From assembly GCF_007993045.1 (NCBI RefSeq), contig NZ_VOOR01000010.1, forward strand, positions 62,001 through 126,000: a stretch of DNA of 64,000 nt, read 5' to 3'. The stretch is from Phaeodactylibacter luteus (GTDB taxonomy: Bacteria > Bacteroidota > Bacteroidia > Chitinophagales > Saprospiraceae). The position numbers and the translations under genes were made by a program. A model generated the notes under the pieces. It did not search any database. It was given only the letters and a program-made list of their open reading frames with translations, and was not told the DNA's origin. This document shows, piece by piece, positions 44,389 through 52,146 of the stretch (position 1 is its first letter; every line of letters starts with the position of its first letter).

Positions 44389-44423
44389 AAAACCCCGAAG
44401 GACGACTGGCCTCCGGGGTTTTT
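44389..44423 (+). terminator. Hairpin between ccmE and ccmF
   Basis: AAAACCCCGAAGG / CCTCCGGGGTTTTT with one mismatch and an 8-nt loop. It looks like a real terminator yet lies between two genes of one pathway, so it may tune ccmF expression. Confidence 0.75.
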
Positions 44424-44447
44424 GACACCACCTCACCTCCTGAATAC

Positions 44448-47321
44448 ATGGAACAAGTTCAATACATAGGCGAGCACCTGCTTCCCGGCAAAATCGGGCA
44501 GGCTGCCATCATGTTGTCTTTCACTGCCAGCCTATTGTCTGCAGTGGCTTACTTTTTTGCTACGCAAAGGCGGGCAGCGCCCGTTGAAGCCGGGCAGTGG
44601 CTGCGCATAGGGCGGTGGTCCTTCGCAGCGCACGGGGTTAGTGTTTTTTCTATCATTGGCATCATGTTCTACGTGATGATCAACCAGTATTACGAGTACC
44701 AATATGTGCAGGCTCACGTTTCAGAAGACCTGCCCATGAAGTACATCTTCTCTGCCTTTTGGGAAGGGCAAGAAGGCAGTTTCCTGCTTTGGATGTTCTG
44801 GCACGTCGTCTTGGGCGGTGTACTGATGGCTACGGGCAGGAAATGGGAAGCCCCTACCCTTTCGGTGCTCGCCTTGATACAGCTGTTCATCGGCTCCATG
44901 ATACTGGGCGTGTACGTTGGTTTTGGGGATGACCCGATGAAATTTGGCAGCAACCCCCTGATGCTCCTCCGGGAGGTAGTGGATGCGCCAATTTTTGCCT
45001 CTGCCGATTATGTAGAACGGATTGCCGGCACCGGGCTGAACCCTCTGCTGCAAAATTATTGGATGACCATCCACCCGCCCACTCTGTTCCTGGGCTTTGC
45101 GTCCACAGCCATCCCTTTTGCTTATGCTGTGGCGGGCCTTTGGGTGAACGAGCACAAATCTTGGCTGAAACCAGCCCTGAGGTGGAGCCTGTTCAGTGGC
45201 GGCATCTTGGGCATAGGCATACTGATGGGCGGCGCCTGGGCCTATGAGGCGTTGAGCTTTGGCGGTTACTGGGCGTGGGACCCCGTTGAGAATATGTCGC
45301 TTGTGCCCTGGCTCATCCTTATAGCCGGCATCCACACCAACCTGATTGCCAATGCTACTGGCCACTCTATCCGGAGCACTTATGCTTTTTACCTGATGAC
45401 CTTCGTGTTTATCGTCTACTCTACTTTCCTGACCCGGAGCGGGGTACTGGGCGATACGTCTGTGCATGCCTTCACGGAAATGGGGCTGGAGACACAGCTC
45501 GTAGCTTTTCTTGGCTTTTTCGCCTTGCTGGGAGCAGTGGCCTTAGGGCTGCGCTATAGCCGCATCCCCAACCCTAAAAAAGAAGAGGCTGCAAGCTCCC
45601 GGGAGTTTTGGATGTTCATCGGCAGCCTGGTCTTGTTGTTTTCTGCGATGATCATCACTTGGTCTACTTCTCTGCCGGTCTACAACAAAATCATGTCCTA
45701 CTTTGACCCGGACTACATCGGGCGGGTCATTACAGACCCCATCCCACATTACAACAAATACCAAATCTGGATTGCGGTCTTCATCGGGCTGCTGTCCGGC
45801 ACTGCTCAATACCTCAGGTTCCGGGAGCAGCACTTCGCCAAGCAGCTGAAGCGCTTTAGCTTGCATAGCGGGGCAGCCCTTCTGGCAGCGGCCCTCCTGA
45901 GCTACCTCACTACCCTTTGGATAGAAGTGAACGCCTGGCAATATCAGCTGATGCTCTTTTTCAGCTGGTTCACGGTAGTCAGCAACCTCGACTACCTCTT
46001 CATCACCGCACGCGGCAACCTAAAGATGGCCGGCTCCGTAGTATCTCACCTGGGTTTTGGGGTAATGGTCATCGGCATCCTGGCCTCCGGGCTCAATCAG
46101 CAGGTGATCTCTAACAACCTTTTTGTCATGGAGGGCCTGATACAGGGGGCTACAGAGGAGCAGATGCGCAAAAATGTGATCCTGTTCAAAGGCTCCCCCC
46201 TCATCATGGGCGAATACGAAGTGACTTACCTGCGCGATACGGTCGATAAGTTCACCCGCACCTTTACCGTGAACTACAAAAAGCGGGATAGCGCCGGACA
46301 GGTGGTGGAAGAGTTTGACCTCAAGCCCAATATCCTCTACGACAAGTCTTTCACTAAGATCGCGGCATCCAACCCTTCTACCAAGCGTTATGTGGACCGG
46401 GATATTTTCACCCATATCGCCTCTCTGCCTATGGTAGAAATCGATATGGAGTACCGCAAAGAAAGAGAGGACAGCCTCAATTACAAGACCCACAGTGGGC
46501 AGCTCGGCGAACTGATTGCTTTCCGGGATACCGTGCCGCTCAGGGATCAGGACACTTTTTATGTCAAAGACTTCCGGGCCAGGATACTCGAGGTAGACCG
46601 CAGCCCTTCCCACCCGGATTACGAGGAGGAGCAGGGGGATATCCCAATTGGCCTGGATATGGAAATACAGCGGGCTGATGAAGACAGCGTTTACCGCATC
46701 AAGCCGGTGCTCGTGCTGCGCGGGCAGATGCTGTACAGCTACCCGGTACAGATCAACGACATCAGTGCCAAGGTGCGGCTGAACGAGGAGGTCTTCGATG
46801 CGGTCTTTGGGAGAGAGATGAATATGGAGTACAGCCCCTTTACCATGAAGGAAGGCGATCAGGTCAACTTCAACGGGCACACAGTGCAGTTTGCCGGCTT
46901 CAATAAAAACCCAGAGCACCCCAACTACACGGCAGAAGACGGGGATATCGCTGTCAGTGCGATGATCAGCGTGCAAGGGGCTAAGGGCGGCTCCTACATG
47001 GCGCAGCCGCTCTACCTTATCCGCGACAGCCGCCCCTTCAACCTGAAGGACGAGATAGCTCCGCTTGGGCTGCACTTCCGTTTTACTGGGATCAACCCGG
47101 AGGCGGAGACGGTGGAGCTGCAGCTGGCTCAATCCGAGGCTGGGGAAAAGCCCCTGCCGTTTCAGGTGGCGACCGATTCCCTGCGCTCAGATTATATTGT
47201 ATTGGAGGCCATAGAATTCCCGGGCATCAACTTGTTCTGGATAGGGTCCACGCTGATGATGCTGGGGCTACTGCTCAGCATGTTTGTCCGGATTCAGCAA
47301 CGGCAAACGGCAAGGGCTTAG
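44448..47321 (+). CDS. ccmF: Cytochrome c haem lyase CcmF
   Basis: 957 residues, longer than proteobacterial CcmF (about 650) because of a long C-terminal periplasmic region (about 560-930), as in other Bacteroidota. About 15 membrane segments; haem-handling motif GGYWAWDPVENMSLVPW, MTIHPPTLFLGFASTAIPFA and HSIRSTYAFYLMT with the conserved histidines. Catalyses thioether attachment of haem to apocytochromes using haem from CcmE, 92 nt upstream. ccmA, B and C are not in the window. Confidence 0.93.
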   Translation: MEQVQYIGEHLLPGKIGQAAIMLSFTASLLSAVAYFFATQRRAAPVEAGQWLRIGRWSFAAHGVSVFSIIGIMFYVMINQYYEYQYVQAHVSEDLPMKYIFSAFWEGQEGSFLLWMFWHVVLGGVLMATGRKWEAPTLSVLALIQLFIGSMILGVYVGFGDDPMKFGSNPLMLLREVVDAPIFASADYVERIAGTGLNPLLQNYWMTIHPPTLFLGFASTAIPFAYAVAGLWVNEHKSWLKPALRWSLFSGGILGIGILMGGAWAYEALSFGGYWAWDPVENMSLVPWLILIAGIHTNLIANATGHSIRSTYAFYLMTFVFIVYSTFLTRSGVLGDTSVHAFTEMGLETQLVAFLGFFALLGAVALGLRYSRIPNPKKEEAASSREFWMFIGSLVLLFSAMIITWSTSLPVYNKIMSYFDPDYIGRVITDPIPHYNKYQIWIAVFIGLLSGTAQYLRFREQHFAKQLKRFSLHSGAALLAAALLSYLTTLWIEVNAWQYQLMLFFSWFTVVSNLDYLFITARGNLKMAGSVVSHLGFGVMVIGILASGLNQQVISNNLFVMEGLIQGATEEQMRKNVILFKGSPLIMGEYEVTYLRDTVDKFTRTFTVNYKKRDSAGQVVEEFDLKPNILYDKSFTKIAASNPSTKRYVDRDIFTHIASLPMVEIDMEYRKEREDSLNYKTHSGQLGELIAFRDTVPLRDQDTFYVKDFRARILEVDRSPSHPDYEEEQGDIPIGLDMEIQRADEDSVYRIKPVLVLRGQMLYSYPVQINDISAKVRLNEEVFDAVFGREMNMEYSPFTMKEGDQVNFNGHTVQFAGFNKNPEHPNYTAEDGDIAVSAMISVQGAKGGSYMAQPLYLIRDSRPFNLKDEIAPLGLHFRFTGINPEAETVELQLAQSEAGEKPLPFQVATDSLRSDYIVLEAIEFPGINLFWIGSTLMMLGLLLSMFVRIQQRQTARA

Positions 47322-47344
47322 CCGATTGCCGCCCGCTGAACAGG

Positions 47345-47383
47345 CGCCGGCTGCCCTCGATACTGGGCAGCCGGCGTTTTTTT
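47345..47383 (+). terminator. Terminator of ccmF
   Basis: CGCCGGCTGCCC / GGGCAGCCGGCG followed by TTTTTTT. Confidence 0.92.
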
Positions 47384-47715
47384 GCCGCTTGCAGGGCCAG
47401 ATCACCGAACCTGCTTAGAGCCTGTCCCGGATCTTGGCCGCCTGGGCAAGCGCTTGCAGTTTTTGGTCCGATATGGCACAAAAACCGGAGTTTAGCCAAG
47501 TACCGCTGCCTCAGCGGGACAGCCCGAATACTAAAGTGCAGACAGGCGCTTGCCCACAGTGCAAGTGGCAGCAAGGATTGGGGAAAGCCGGGCGGGACCT
47601 GGGAGCCGCAGTTGGTCTCGTCAAAACTTGCCTCATAAAGCAAGAAATTACTAACTGAGTAAAGTTATTTTACGGCGTATCGCCACATTACTATTTTGGA
47701 ACAGCCCGGAGCGCG

Positions 47716-47790
47716 CAAGTGCTGCGCAGGGTGTCAAGCCGCCCCGATAGGGAGCGGCCGTCAGCCCGGAGCATAACGCCCCGCCTGCAT
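47716..47790 (-). repeat. Decayed copy of repeat family A (A10)
   Basis: TGCTGCGCAGGGTGTCAAGC, CCCGATAGGG and CCCGGAGCATAACG align in order with a reverse short-variant A copy, with many changes and no ends. It suggests that the family is old in this lineage. Confidence 0.55.
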
Positions 47791-47959
47791 GAGCCCGAAC
47801 AGTGCGCGGGGTGCGCCCAAACCGCTCAGCCCACCCCTTTCGGCACATTAATCGAAATTTCATCCTGCTTAATCCATAAGAATGGTGCGGCGCCCCAGCC
47901 CTGCCCACTTTGCGCGGGTATGGAAACCTACCGGCTGAACTAAAAAAACTGATGAAACC

Positions 47960-49519
47960 ATGGAGAATATGAATCTGAGCCAGTTCGTGAAACCTGCCCC
48001 AAAACTGTGGGGGCTGTTGCTGATCGCTATTTCGGCCCTATTGGCCAGCAGTTGTCAGGAGGAGTTAGCGCCTGTAGACCCAAGCCTGACTTACATCCCC
48101 AAGGAGACGGCTATGGTGAGCGCCATCCGGCTGCAGCAGCTGATGGACAAAGCCGGCTTTGAATCGCTGAAGGGCAAGGCGGCCTACCAGGAAATGCTGG
48201 CTGAGGCGGAGGAAGAGAGCGCGGTGCTGGCCAAAGTATTGGAGCGCCCATCAACGTCTGGGGTTGACCTCAGCGGGAATGCCTACATTTCGGCTTTGCT
48301 GAGCGATACCACCGGGATGTTTGTGGTCATGGCACTGCCGCTGGCAGACGAAAAAGCCTTTGGCGAACTGATAGAGAGCATGGACACCAAGGCGGTGCCC
48401 GCGCGCAATGGCTTCCGCATAGCGGGAGGCTTGGGCGAGGCTGCCGTAGCTTGGAACAAGGAAGTCGCCCTGGTGGGGCTGTCTCAGGGCGGGCCGGATG
48501 CGAAAGCCCGCTTGGAGCGCCTCTTGGACACCCCTCCCGCGAATTCTGTGGCAGAGAACAAGTCGCTGCGCAAAAGCTTAGCGGGCGAGTCTTATGACAT
48601 CATGGCCTGGTACTCTTCCGATTTCATACTGGGCAATGAGGCGGCGCTTTTGTCTGGCAAGATGCTCAACTACAAGGAGGCAGACCTGAGGGGGCAGTAC
48701 ATCACACAGACGATCACCTTTGAAGAAGGCGCAATCAGCAGCAAAATAGGGCTGGAGCTGTCTGGCCCGCTGAAAAACGACCTGGATATGTTTTTCAGGG
48801 ACGAAGTAGCCACGGACTTTGTCTCAATGGCGCCTGCAGGCGAGCCCGTATTTTTCATGACAGCAGCTTTTGACATGAACGGCATCAATCAGCTGTTGAT
48901 CGAAAAGTACAGCAAAGGGCTGGTAGGCGAGCTGTTGGAGGGCTACGGTGTGCCTACAGCCGACGTGCTGGAGGTTTTAGATGGCGACATCATGCTGGCG
49001 GCTTATGATTTTGAGCAGATGGTTTTCGGGGCAAAGCTGGATGACGAAAGCTTGCTGATGGAGCACTTGGCGAAGGCGCAGGAAGAGCAAGGGCTGCAGG
49101 AGCTTTCTCCGGGGCGTTACCGCTTTCTGAAGGTAAAAACAGCAGCGAAAAAAGATACCCTGGGGCAGATATTGGAAAGCGGTGTCAATATTGATGCTCA
49201 GATCCTGATCAAGGACGGCCTATTATTCCTGAGCACTACCCCTGAGCTGCTCGACCGTGTGGAGCGTGGCGAGCAAGGCATACGGGGGCAGTTGGCCAAC
49301 CGGGCTTCGGGCCTGGTGAACAAACACATCTTCACAGCCTTGGGGACGCCCCTCCCCTTGGCAGAATGGGATGACGACCTCAAAAAATTCCAGTCTGTGG
49401 ATGCCTCTGCCGACCGTGATGGGCTGAGCTTCCGGGTGGAGCTGGACAAGACCGGGCAGAACAGCCTGAGGCAGCTGATAGAGGCTGCTGAGCGCAAAAA
49501 AACAGAGAGCGAACTGTAA
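47960..49519 (+). CDS. DUF4836-family lipoprotein
   Basis: 519 residues with a lipoprotein signal (ALLASSC lipobox, about Cys32). The N-terminal pattern VDPSLTYIPKETAMVSAIRL followed by LMDKAGFESLKG, and later ASADRDGLSFRVELDKTGQN, match DUF4836, a large Bacteroidota outer-membrane lipoprotein family that measures about 500 residues. Function unknown. A repeated half-structure (ALPLADEKAFGELIESMD and YDIMAWYSSDF against EPVFFMTAAFDMNGINQLLI) suggests internal duplication. Single gene. Confidence 0.82.
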   Translation: MENMNLSQFVKPAPKLWGLLLIAISALLASSCQEELAPVDPSLTYIPKETAMVSAIRLQQLMDKAGFESLKGKAAYQEMLAEAEEESAVLAKVLERPSTSGVDLSGNAYISALLSDTTGMFVVMALPLADEKAFGELIESMDTKAVPARNGFRIAGGLGEAAVAWNKEVALVGLSQGGPDAKARLERLLDTPPANSVAENKSLRKSLAGESYDIMAWYSSDFILGNEAALLSGKMLNYKEADLRGQYITQTITFEEGAISSKIGLELSGPLKNDLDMFFRDEVATDFVSMAPAGEPVFFMTAAFDMNGINQLLIEKYSKGLVGELLEGYGVPTADVLEVLDGDIMLAAYDFEQMVFGAKLDDESLLMEHLAKAQEEQGLQELSPGRYRFLKVKTAAKKDTLGQILESGVNIDAQILIKDGLLFLSTTPELLDRVERGEQGIRGQLANRASGLVNKHIFTALGTPLPLAEWDDDLKKFQSVDASADRDGLSFRVELDKTGQNSLRQLIEAAERKKTESEL

Positions 49520-49705
49520 GCGAATGCCTGGAGCTCGTTCCTATTGCAAATCAATGCTTTACGGAACTGGCTTTCTGTCTAAATTTTTATTTAGCCCGCT
49601 ATGCTGTCGCAGCAGACCGGCAGGCAGCGGTTTTCGCTGCCTGTTTTTTTTCTCGCTGTGGTTCAACTACTTGAAGGATAGAAAGAAAAAATCACCGCAA
49701 AAGGC

Positions 49706-49737
49706 TTGCTTTTTTGGATAGCATTACGCTATATTTG
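49706..49737 (+). promoter_or_regulatory. Promoter of the tRNA-Gly array
   Basis: TTG (49706-49708), 21 nt, TATATTTG (49730-49737), matching the Bacteroidota promoter. The predicted start near 49744 lies about 50 nt before the first 52-nt unit, so the units would be in the tRNA precursor. Confidence 0.65.
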
Positions 49738-49795
49738 CATCGCTCTTAGAAAAAGAGAGGAGAAGAAACGTCTTCTCAAATTGAAATGGCAACAA

Positions 49796-50003
49796 GCGGA
49801 TGTAGCTTCCCGCAAGTCTGCGGGATAGAGCGCTGCACATTTTACAAGCGGATGTAGCTTCCCGCAAGCCTGCGGGATAGAGCGCTGCACATTTTACAAG
49901 CGGATGTAGCTTCCCGCAAGTCTGCGGGATAGAGCGCTGCACATTTTACAAGCGGATGTAGCTTCCCGCAAGTCTGCGGGATAGAGCGCTGCACATTTTA
50001 CAA
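49796..50003 (+). repeat. Four tandem 52-nt tRNA-Gly-mimic units
   Basis: Units start at 49796, 49848, 49900 and 49952, exactly 52 nt apart, and the real tRNA follows at 50004 in the same phase. Each unit has the first 12 nt of tRNA-Gly (GCGGATGTAGCT), an 18-nt palindrome TCCCGCA-AGTC-TGCGGGA where the tRNA has the D-loop CAGTTGG, then TAGAGCGC as in the tRNA and the spacer TGCACATTTTACAA. Anticodon and T arms are missing. Only one base differs (AGCC in unit 2). Confidence 0.92.
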
Positions 50004-50079
50004 GCGGATGTAGCTCAGTTGGTAGAGCGCAACCTTGCCAAGGTTGAGGTCGCGGGTTCGAGTCTCGTCATCCGCTCCA
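50004..50079 (+). tRNA. tRNA-Gly(GCC), copy 1, CCA encoded
   Basis: Acceptor GCGGATG/CATCCGC, D arm GCTC/GAGC, anticodon stem CAACC/GGTTG with loop TTGCCAA (anticodon GCC), T arm GCGGG with loop TTCGAGT and CTCGT, discriminator T, then CCA. Preceded by the mimic units. Confidence 0.96.
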
Positions 50080-50181
50080 ATTTGGAGCAAAACGTTGTTC
50101 ATTTTAAATTTTATCTGTTGCAGAGCCGCTTCTTCAAGCTGTTTTGGTTAGTTTTGGAGCTGTAGTGCTGCATATTTACAA

Positions 50182-50233
50182 GCGGATGTAGCTTCCCGCA
50201 AGTCTGCGGGATAGAGCGCTGCACATTTTACAA
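50182..50233 (+). repeat. Fifth 52-nt tRNA-Gly-mimic unit, before tRNA-Gly copy 2
   Basis: Identical to units 1, 3 and 4 and again placed exactly 52 nt before a tRNA-Gly. The 26 nt upstream (GAGCTGTAGTGCTGCATATT...) look like the decayed end of a further unit. Confidence 0.9.
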
Positions 50234-50306
50234 GCGGATGTAGCTCAGTTGGTAGAGCGCAACCTTGCCAAGGTTGAGGTCGCGGGTTCGAGTCTCGTCA
50301 TCCGCT
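50234..50306 (+). tRNA. tRNA-Gly(GCC), copy 2
   Basis: All 73 nt are identical to copy 1; here CCA is not encoded (CTCAAA follows). A terminator begins immediately after the discriminator base. Confidence 0.95.
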
Positions 50307-50337
50307 CAAAAGCCTTCTGTACGCAGAAGGCTTTTTT
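50307..50337 (+). terminator. Terminator of the tRNA-Gly array
   Basis: AAAAGCCTTCTG-TACG-CAGAAGGCTTTTTT directly after tRNA-Gly copy 2. Confidence 0.92.
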
Positions 50338-50531
50338 GTTTGTAGGTAGCTCCGTTTGAGCTATCTTGAAAGCGCTAAACAAAATGCCGCTCAACGGAGC
50401 AGGCCTTGACTTTAGCACGCCCCTTTTCATTTAGCACCTGTTTGGACTTTAGCAATCGGGCTGTCCCGCAAAATAGCGGGGCCGATTTTCGCCTAGAAGC
50501 CCGCCCCGACAGGCGCTAAGCTGTATCCAAT

Positions 50532-50853
50532 GCCCGGATGGTGGAATTGGTAGACACGCAGGACTTAAAGCAATTTGAGTGCGCTGGCGGAAACGCCGGA
50601 TGTAGAACTTCTCAAATTCGGGGAAGCCTTCTCCTTTATCGGAATGGTAATCCCGAGCCAAGCCCTGGCCTTAGCCGGGGAAGGTGTAGAGACTTGACGG
50701 GAAGCGCCTACCCTCTTCTTGAAGAGCAAGGCGAAGAGAAAGTCCAGACCACAAAGCCTGACCGTATCCGTCAGGGGCAGCGAAAGCTGTAGCTGGTAAG
50801 AAAATCCTGTGGCCATTGTGGCCGTGCGGGTTCAAGCCCCGCTCCGGGTACCA
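50532..50853 (+). tRNA. tRNA-Leu(UAA), split by a group I intron
   Basis: Exon 1 is 50532-50566 and exon 2 50801-50853. Joined, they give an 88-nt class II tRNA: acceptor GCCCGGA/TCCGGGT (closing G-U), anticodon stem CAGGA/TCCTG with the 7-nt loop CTTAAAA (anticodon UAA), variable arm GGCCA-TTG-TGGCC, T arm GCGGG-TTCAAGC-CCCGC, discriminator A and encoded CCA. Without removal of 50567-50800 no anticodon loop forms. Confidence 0.95.
50567..50800 (+). ncRNA. Group I self-splicing intron (tRNA-Leu type, IC3-like), 234 nt
   Basis: Inserted between U34 and A35 of the anticodon, as in cyanobacterial and plastid tRNA-Leu(UAA). P1 pairs exon ACTT with intron GAGT and has the U-G pair at the 5' splice site. 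Core elements appear in order: P2 hairpin GGCG-GAAA-CGCC, P element TTCGGGGAAGCC, Q GGTAATCCCGAGCCAAGCC, R AGAGACTTGACGGG, P8 GCGCC...AAGGCG, S GAAAGTCC (P7 GACTT/AAGTC), P9 CCTGAC/GTCAGG, a CAGC-GAAA-GCTG hairpin and terminal omega-G at 50800. No homing endonuclease gene. Confidence 0.95.
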
Positions 50854-50890
50854 AAAAGCGGCCCTGCGCAAGCAGGGCCGCTTTTGTTTT
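50853..50890 (+). terminator. Terminator of tRNA-Leu
   Basis: AAAAAGCGGCCCTGC-GCAA-GCAGGGCCGCTTTTGTTTT, starting at the last base of the encoded CCA. Confidence 0.92.
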
Positions 50891-50922
50891 CTAGCGCTGC
50901 AAAAAGTGGAGAAGCCAATCTG

Positions 50923-51054
50923 ATGGCTCAAAAACCAAACGCGCCGCCTAATCAAATAGTGGAGATACAGCTCTTGGAGAAAATCAAAAAAGGGCGCCGG
51001 AATTATTACTTAAATCAGAGGCTACTGGATCTGCTGTCGGAGGAAGGAAGGTGA
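50923..51054 (+). pseudogene. Possible remnant of a Fic-family protein C-terminus
   Basis: A 43-codon frame whose end (EIQLLEKIKKGRRNYYLNQR, then LLDLLSEEG) resembles the winged-helix tail of Bacteroidota Fic/filamentation proteins, which read roughly EIGILEKIKKGRxNYYxNxxLxxLL. The catalytic HxFx(D/E)GNGR domain is absent. Immediately downstream of tRNA-Leu, a usual integration site, so it may be debris of an inserted element. A free-standing small protein cannot be excluded. Confidence 0.45.
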
Positions 51055-51146
51055 TTTTAAAAGGGTGCCCATCCAATGTTAGACGAGTTATTTACATCAA
51101 ATTCATGCTAAATTGGATATCTTAGGTGCTCAGCCAAGAAAAATCA

Positions 51147-52082
51147 ATGCCAGATACCACCTCCAATATACCCGATTACCAATCCATCATGCTGCCCCTT
51201 TTGGAGCTAGCCGGTGATGGTACAACCTACCGCTTGAGAGATGCCGTTGATCTACTGGCCCAGCGGTTTGCTTTGAGCCGGGCAGAGCTGAAAGAGATGC
51301 TGCCCAGTGGTTATGCGACTTTGTTTGCTAACCGAGTAGGATGGGCCTCCACTTACCTCAAGAAAGCCGGGCTGCTTGAATCTAAAAAGCGGGGCACCTT
51401 GCAAATCACGGAGCGGGGAAGATCAACCCTAGAAACTAAACCCGATCGGATTGATGTCGCATTTCTGGACCAGTTCCCGGAGTTTGTTGCTTTCCGGAAA
51501 GGCAAGCAGAAGGCTACAAAAACAGATGGCGGCGCATCGGACAACTCCAAAGAAGTCGATGCCGGCCAAAACCCCGAAGAACAGCTGGAATTTGCTCATC
51601 AAAAATTGCAGGAAGAACTGGCTCAGGAGTTGTTGCAAGCCGTATTAGATGCCTCCCCGCAATTCTTCGAACAACTGGTAGTCGATCTTCTGCTAGCCAT
51701 GGGCTACGGCGGCACCCGCGCCGATGCCGGCCGCGCCATCGGGCGCTCCAACGATGGCGGTGTGGACGGCATCATCAAAGAAGACCGCCTGGGGCTCGAT
51801 ATTATCTACATTCAGGCCAAACGCTGGGAGAATACCGTGCCCGTACGCGAGGTACGCGACTTCGCCGGGGCGCTGCTGGGCAAAAAAGCCCGCAAAGGCG
51901 TCTTCATCACCACCTCCAGTTACCCCAAATCTGCCTACGAGTACATTCAGTCCATCGAACCCAAGATCATACTGATCGACGGAGAGCAGCTGGGGCAGTT
52001 TATGATTGAGCATAACGTGGGCGTTTCGCCGCATAAAGTTTTTGAAGTGAAGCGGGTGGATTTGGATTATTTTGAGGGGTGA
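51147..52082 (+). CDS. mrr: Mrr-like restriction endonuclease
   Basis: 311 residues from ATG 51147 (a GTG at 51126 would add 7). N-terminal Mrr winged-helix domain about 10-95: MLPLLELAGDGTTYRLRDAV, LPSGYATLFANRVGWASTYL. The C-terminal PD-(D/E)xK nuclease domain, about 165-310, shows FFEQLVVDLLLAMGYGG, GGVDGIIKEDRLGLDIIYIQ followed by AKRW (catalytic Asp, Gln-x-Lys), and KGVFITTSSYPKSAYEYI. Mrr cuts methylated foreign DNA. Probably part of a small defence island with the next gene. Confidence 0.92.
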   Translation: MPDTTSNIPDYQSIMLPLLELAGDGTTYRLRDAVDLLAQRFALSRAELKEMLPSGYATLFANRVGWASTYLKKAGLLESKKRGTLQITERGRSTLETKPDRIDVAFLDQFPEFVAFRKGKQKATKTDGGASDNSKEVDAGQNPEEQLEFAHQKLQEELAQELLQAVLDASPQFFEQLVVDLLLAMGYGGTRADAGRAIGRSNDGGVDGIIKEDRLGLDIIYIQAKRWENTVPVREVRDFAGALLGKKARKGVFITTSSYPKSAYEYIQSIEPKIILIDGEQLGQFMIEHNVGVSPHKVFEVKRVDLDYFEG

Positions 52083-52146
52083 GAAAGTTGTTTTACATGA
52101 ACTTACCCCAATCCTTAGGACAGCTCCTAACCAACAACCTATTACT

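Larger units (their letters stand above)
47322..47959. other. Non-coding interval with terminator and decayed repeat A10
   Basis: About 640 bases: the ccmF terminator (47345-47383) and a degenerate family A copy (47716-47790). Small frames are not credible genes. Confidence 0.6.

Noticed and set aside
46020-47132. 370-codon minus-strand frame
   Set aside because: Antisense shadow of ccmF; no family-like sequence.
47434-47658. 74-codon plus-strand frame after ccmF
   Set aside because: No signal, family resemblance or promoter; low-complexity intergenic sequence.
49724-49942. Minus-strand frame of 72 codons with repeats
   Set aside because: It is the antisense translation of the 52-nt tRNA-mimic units.
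49796-50233. CRISPR-like array (regular 52-nt repeats)
   Set aside because: The units are contiguous with no variable spacers, and they copy part of the adjacent tRNA-Gly.
50538-50792. 84-codon open frame over tRNA-Leu
   Set aside because: It lies across tRNA exon 1 and the group I intron; structure explains the sequence and no protein family fits.
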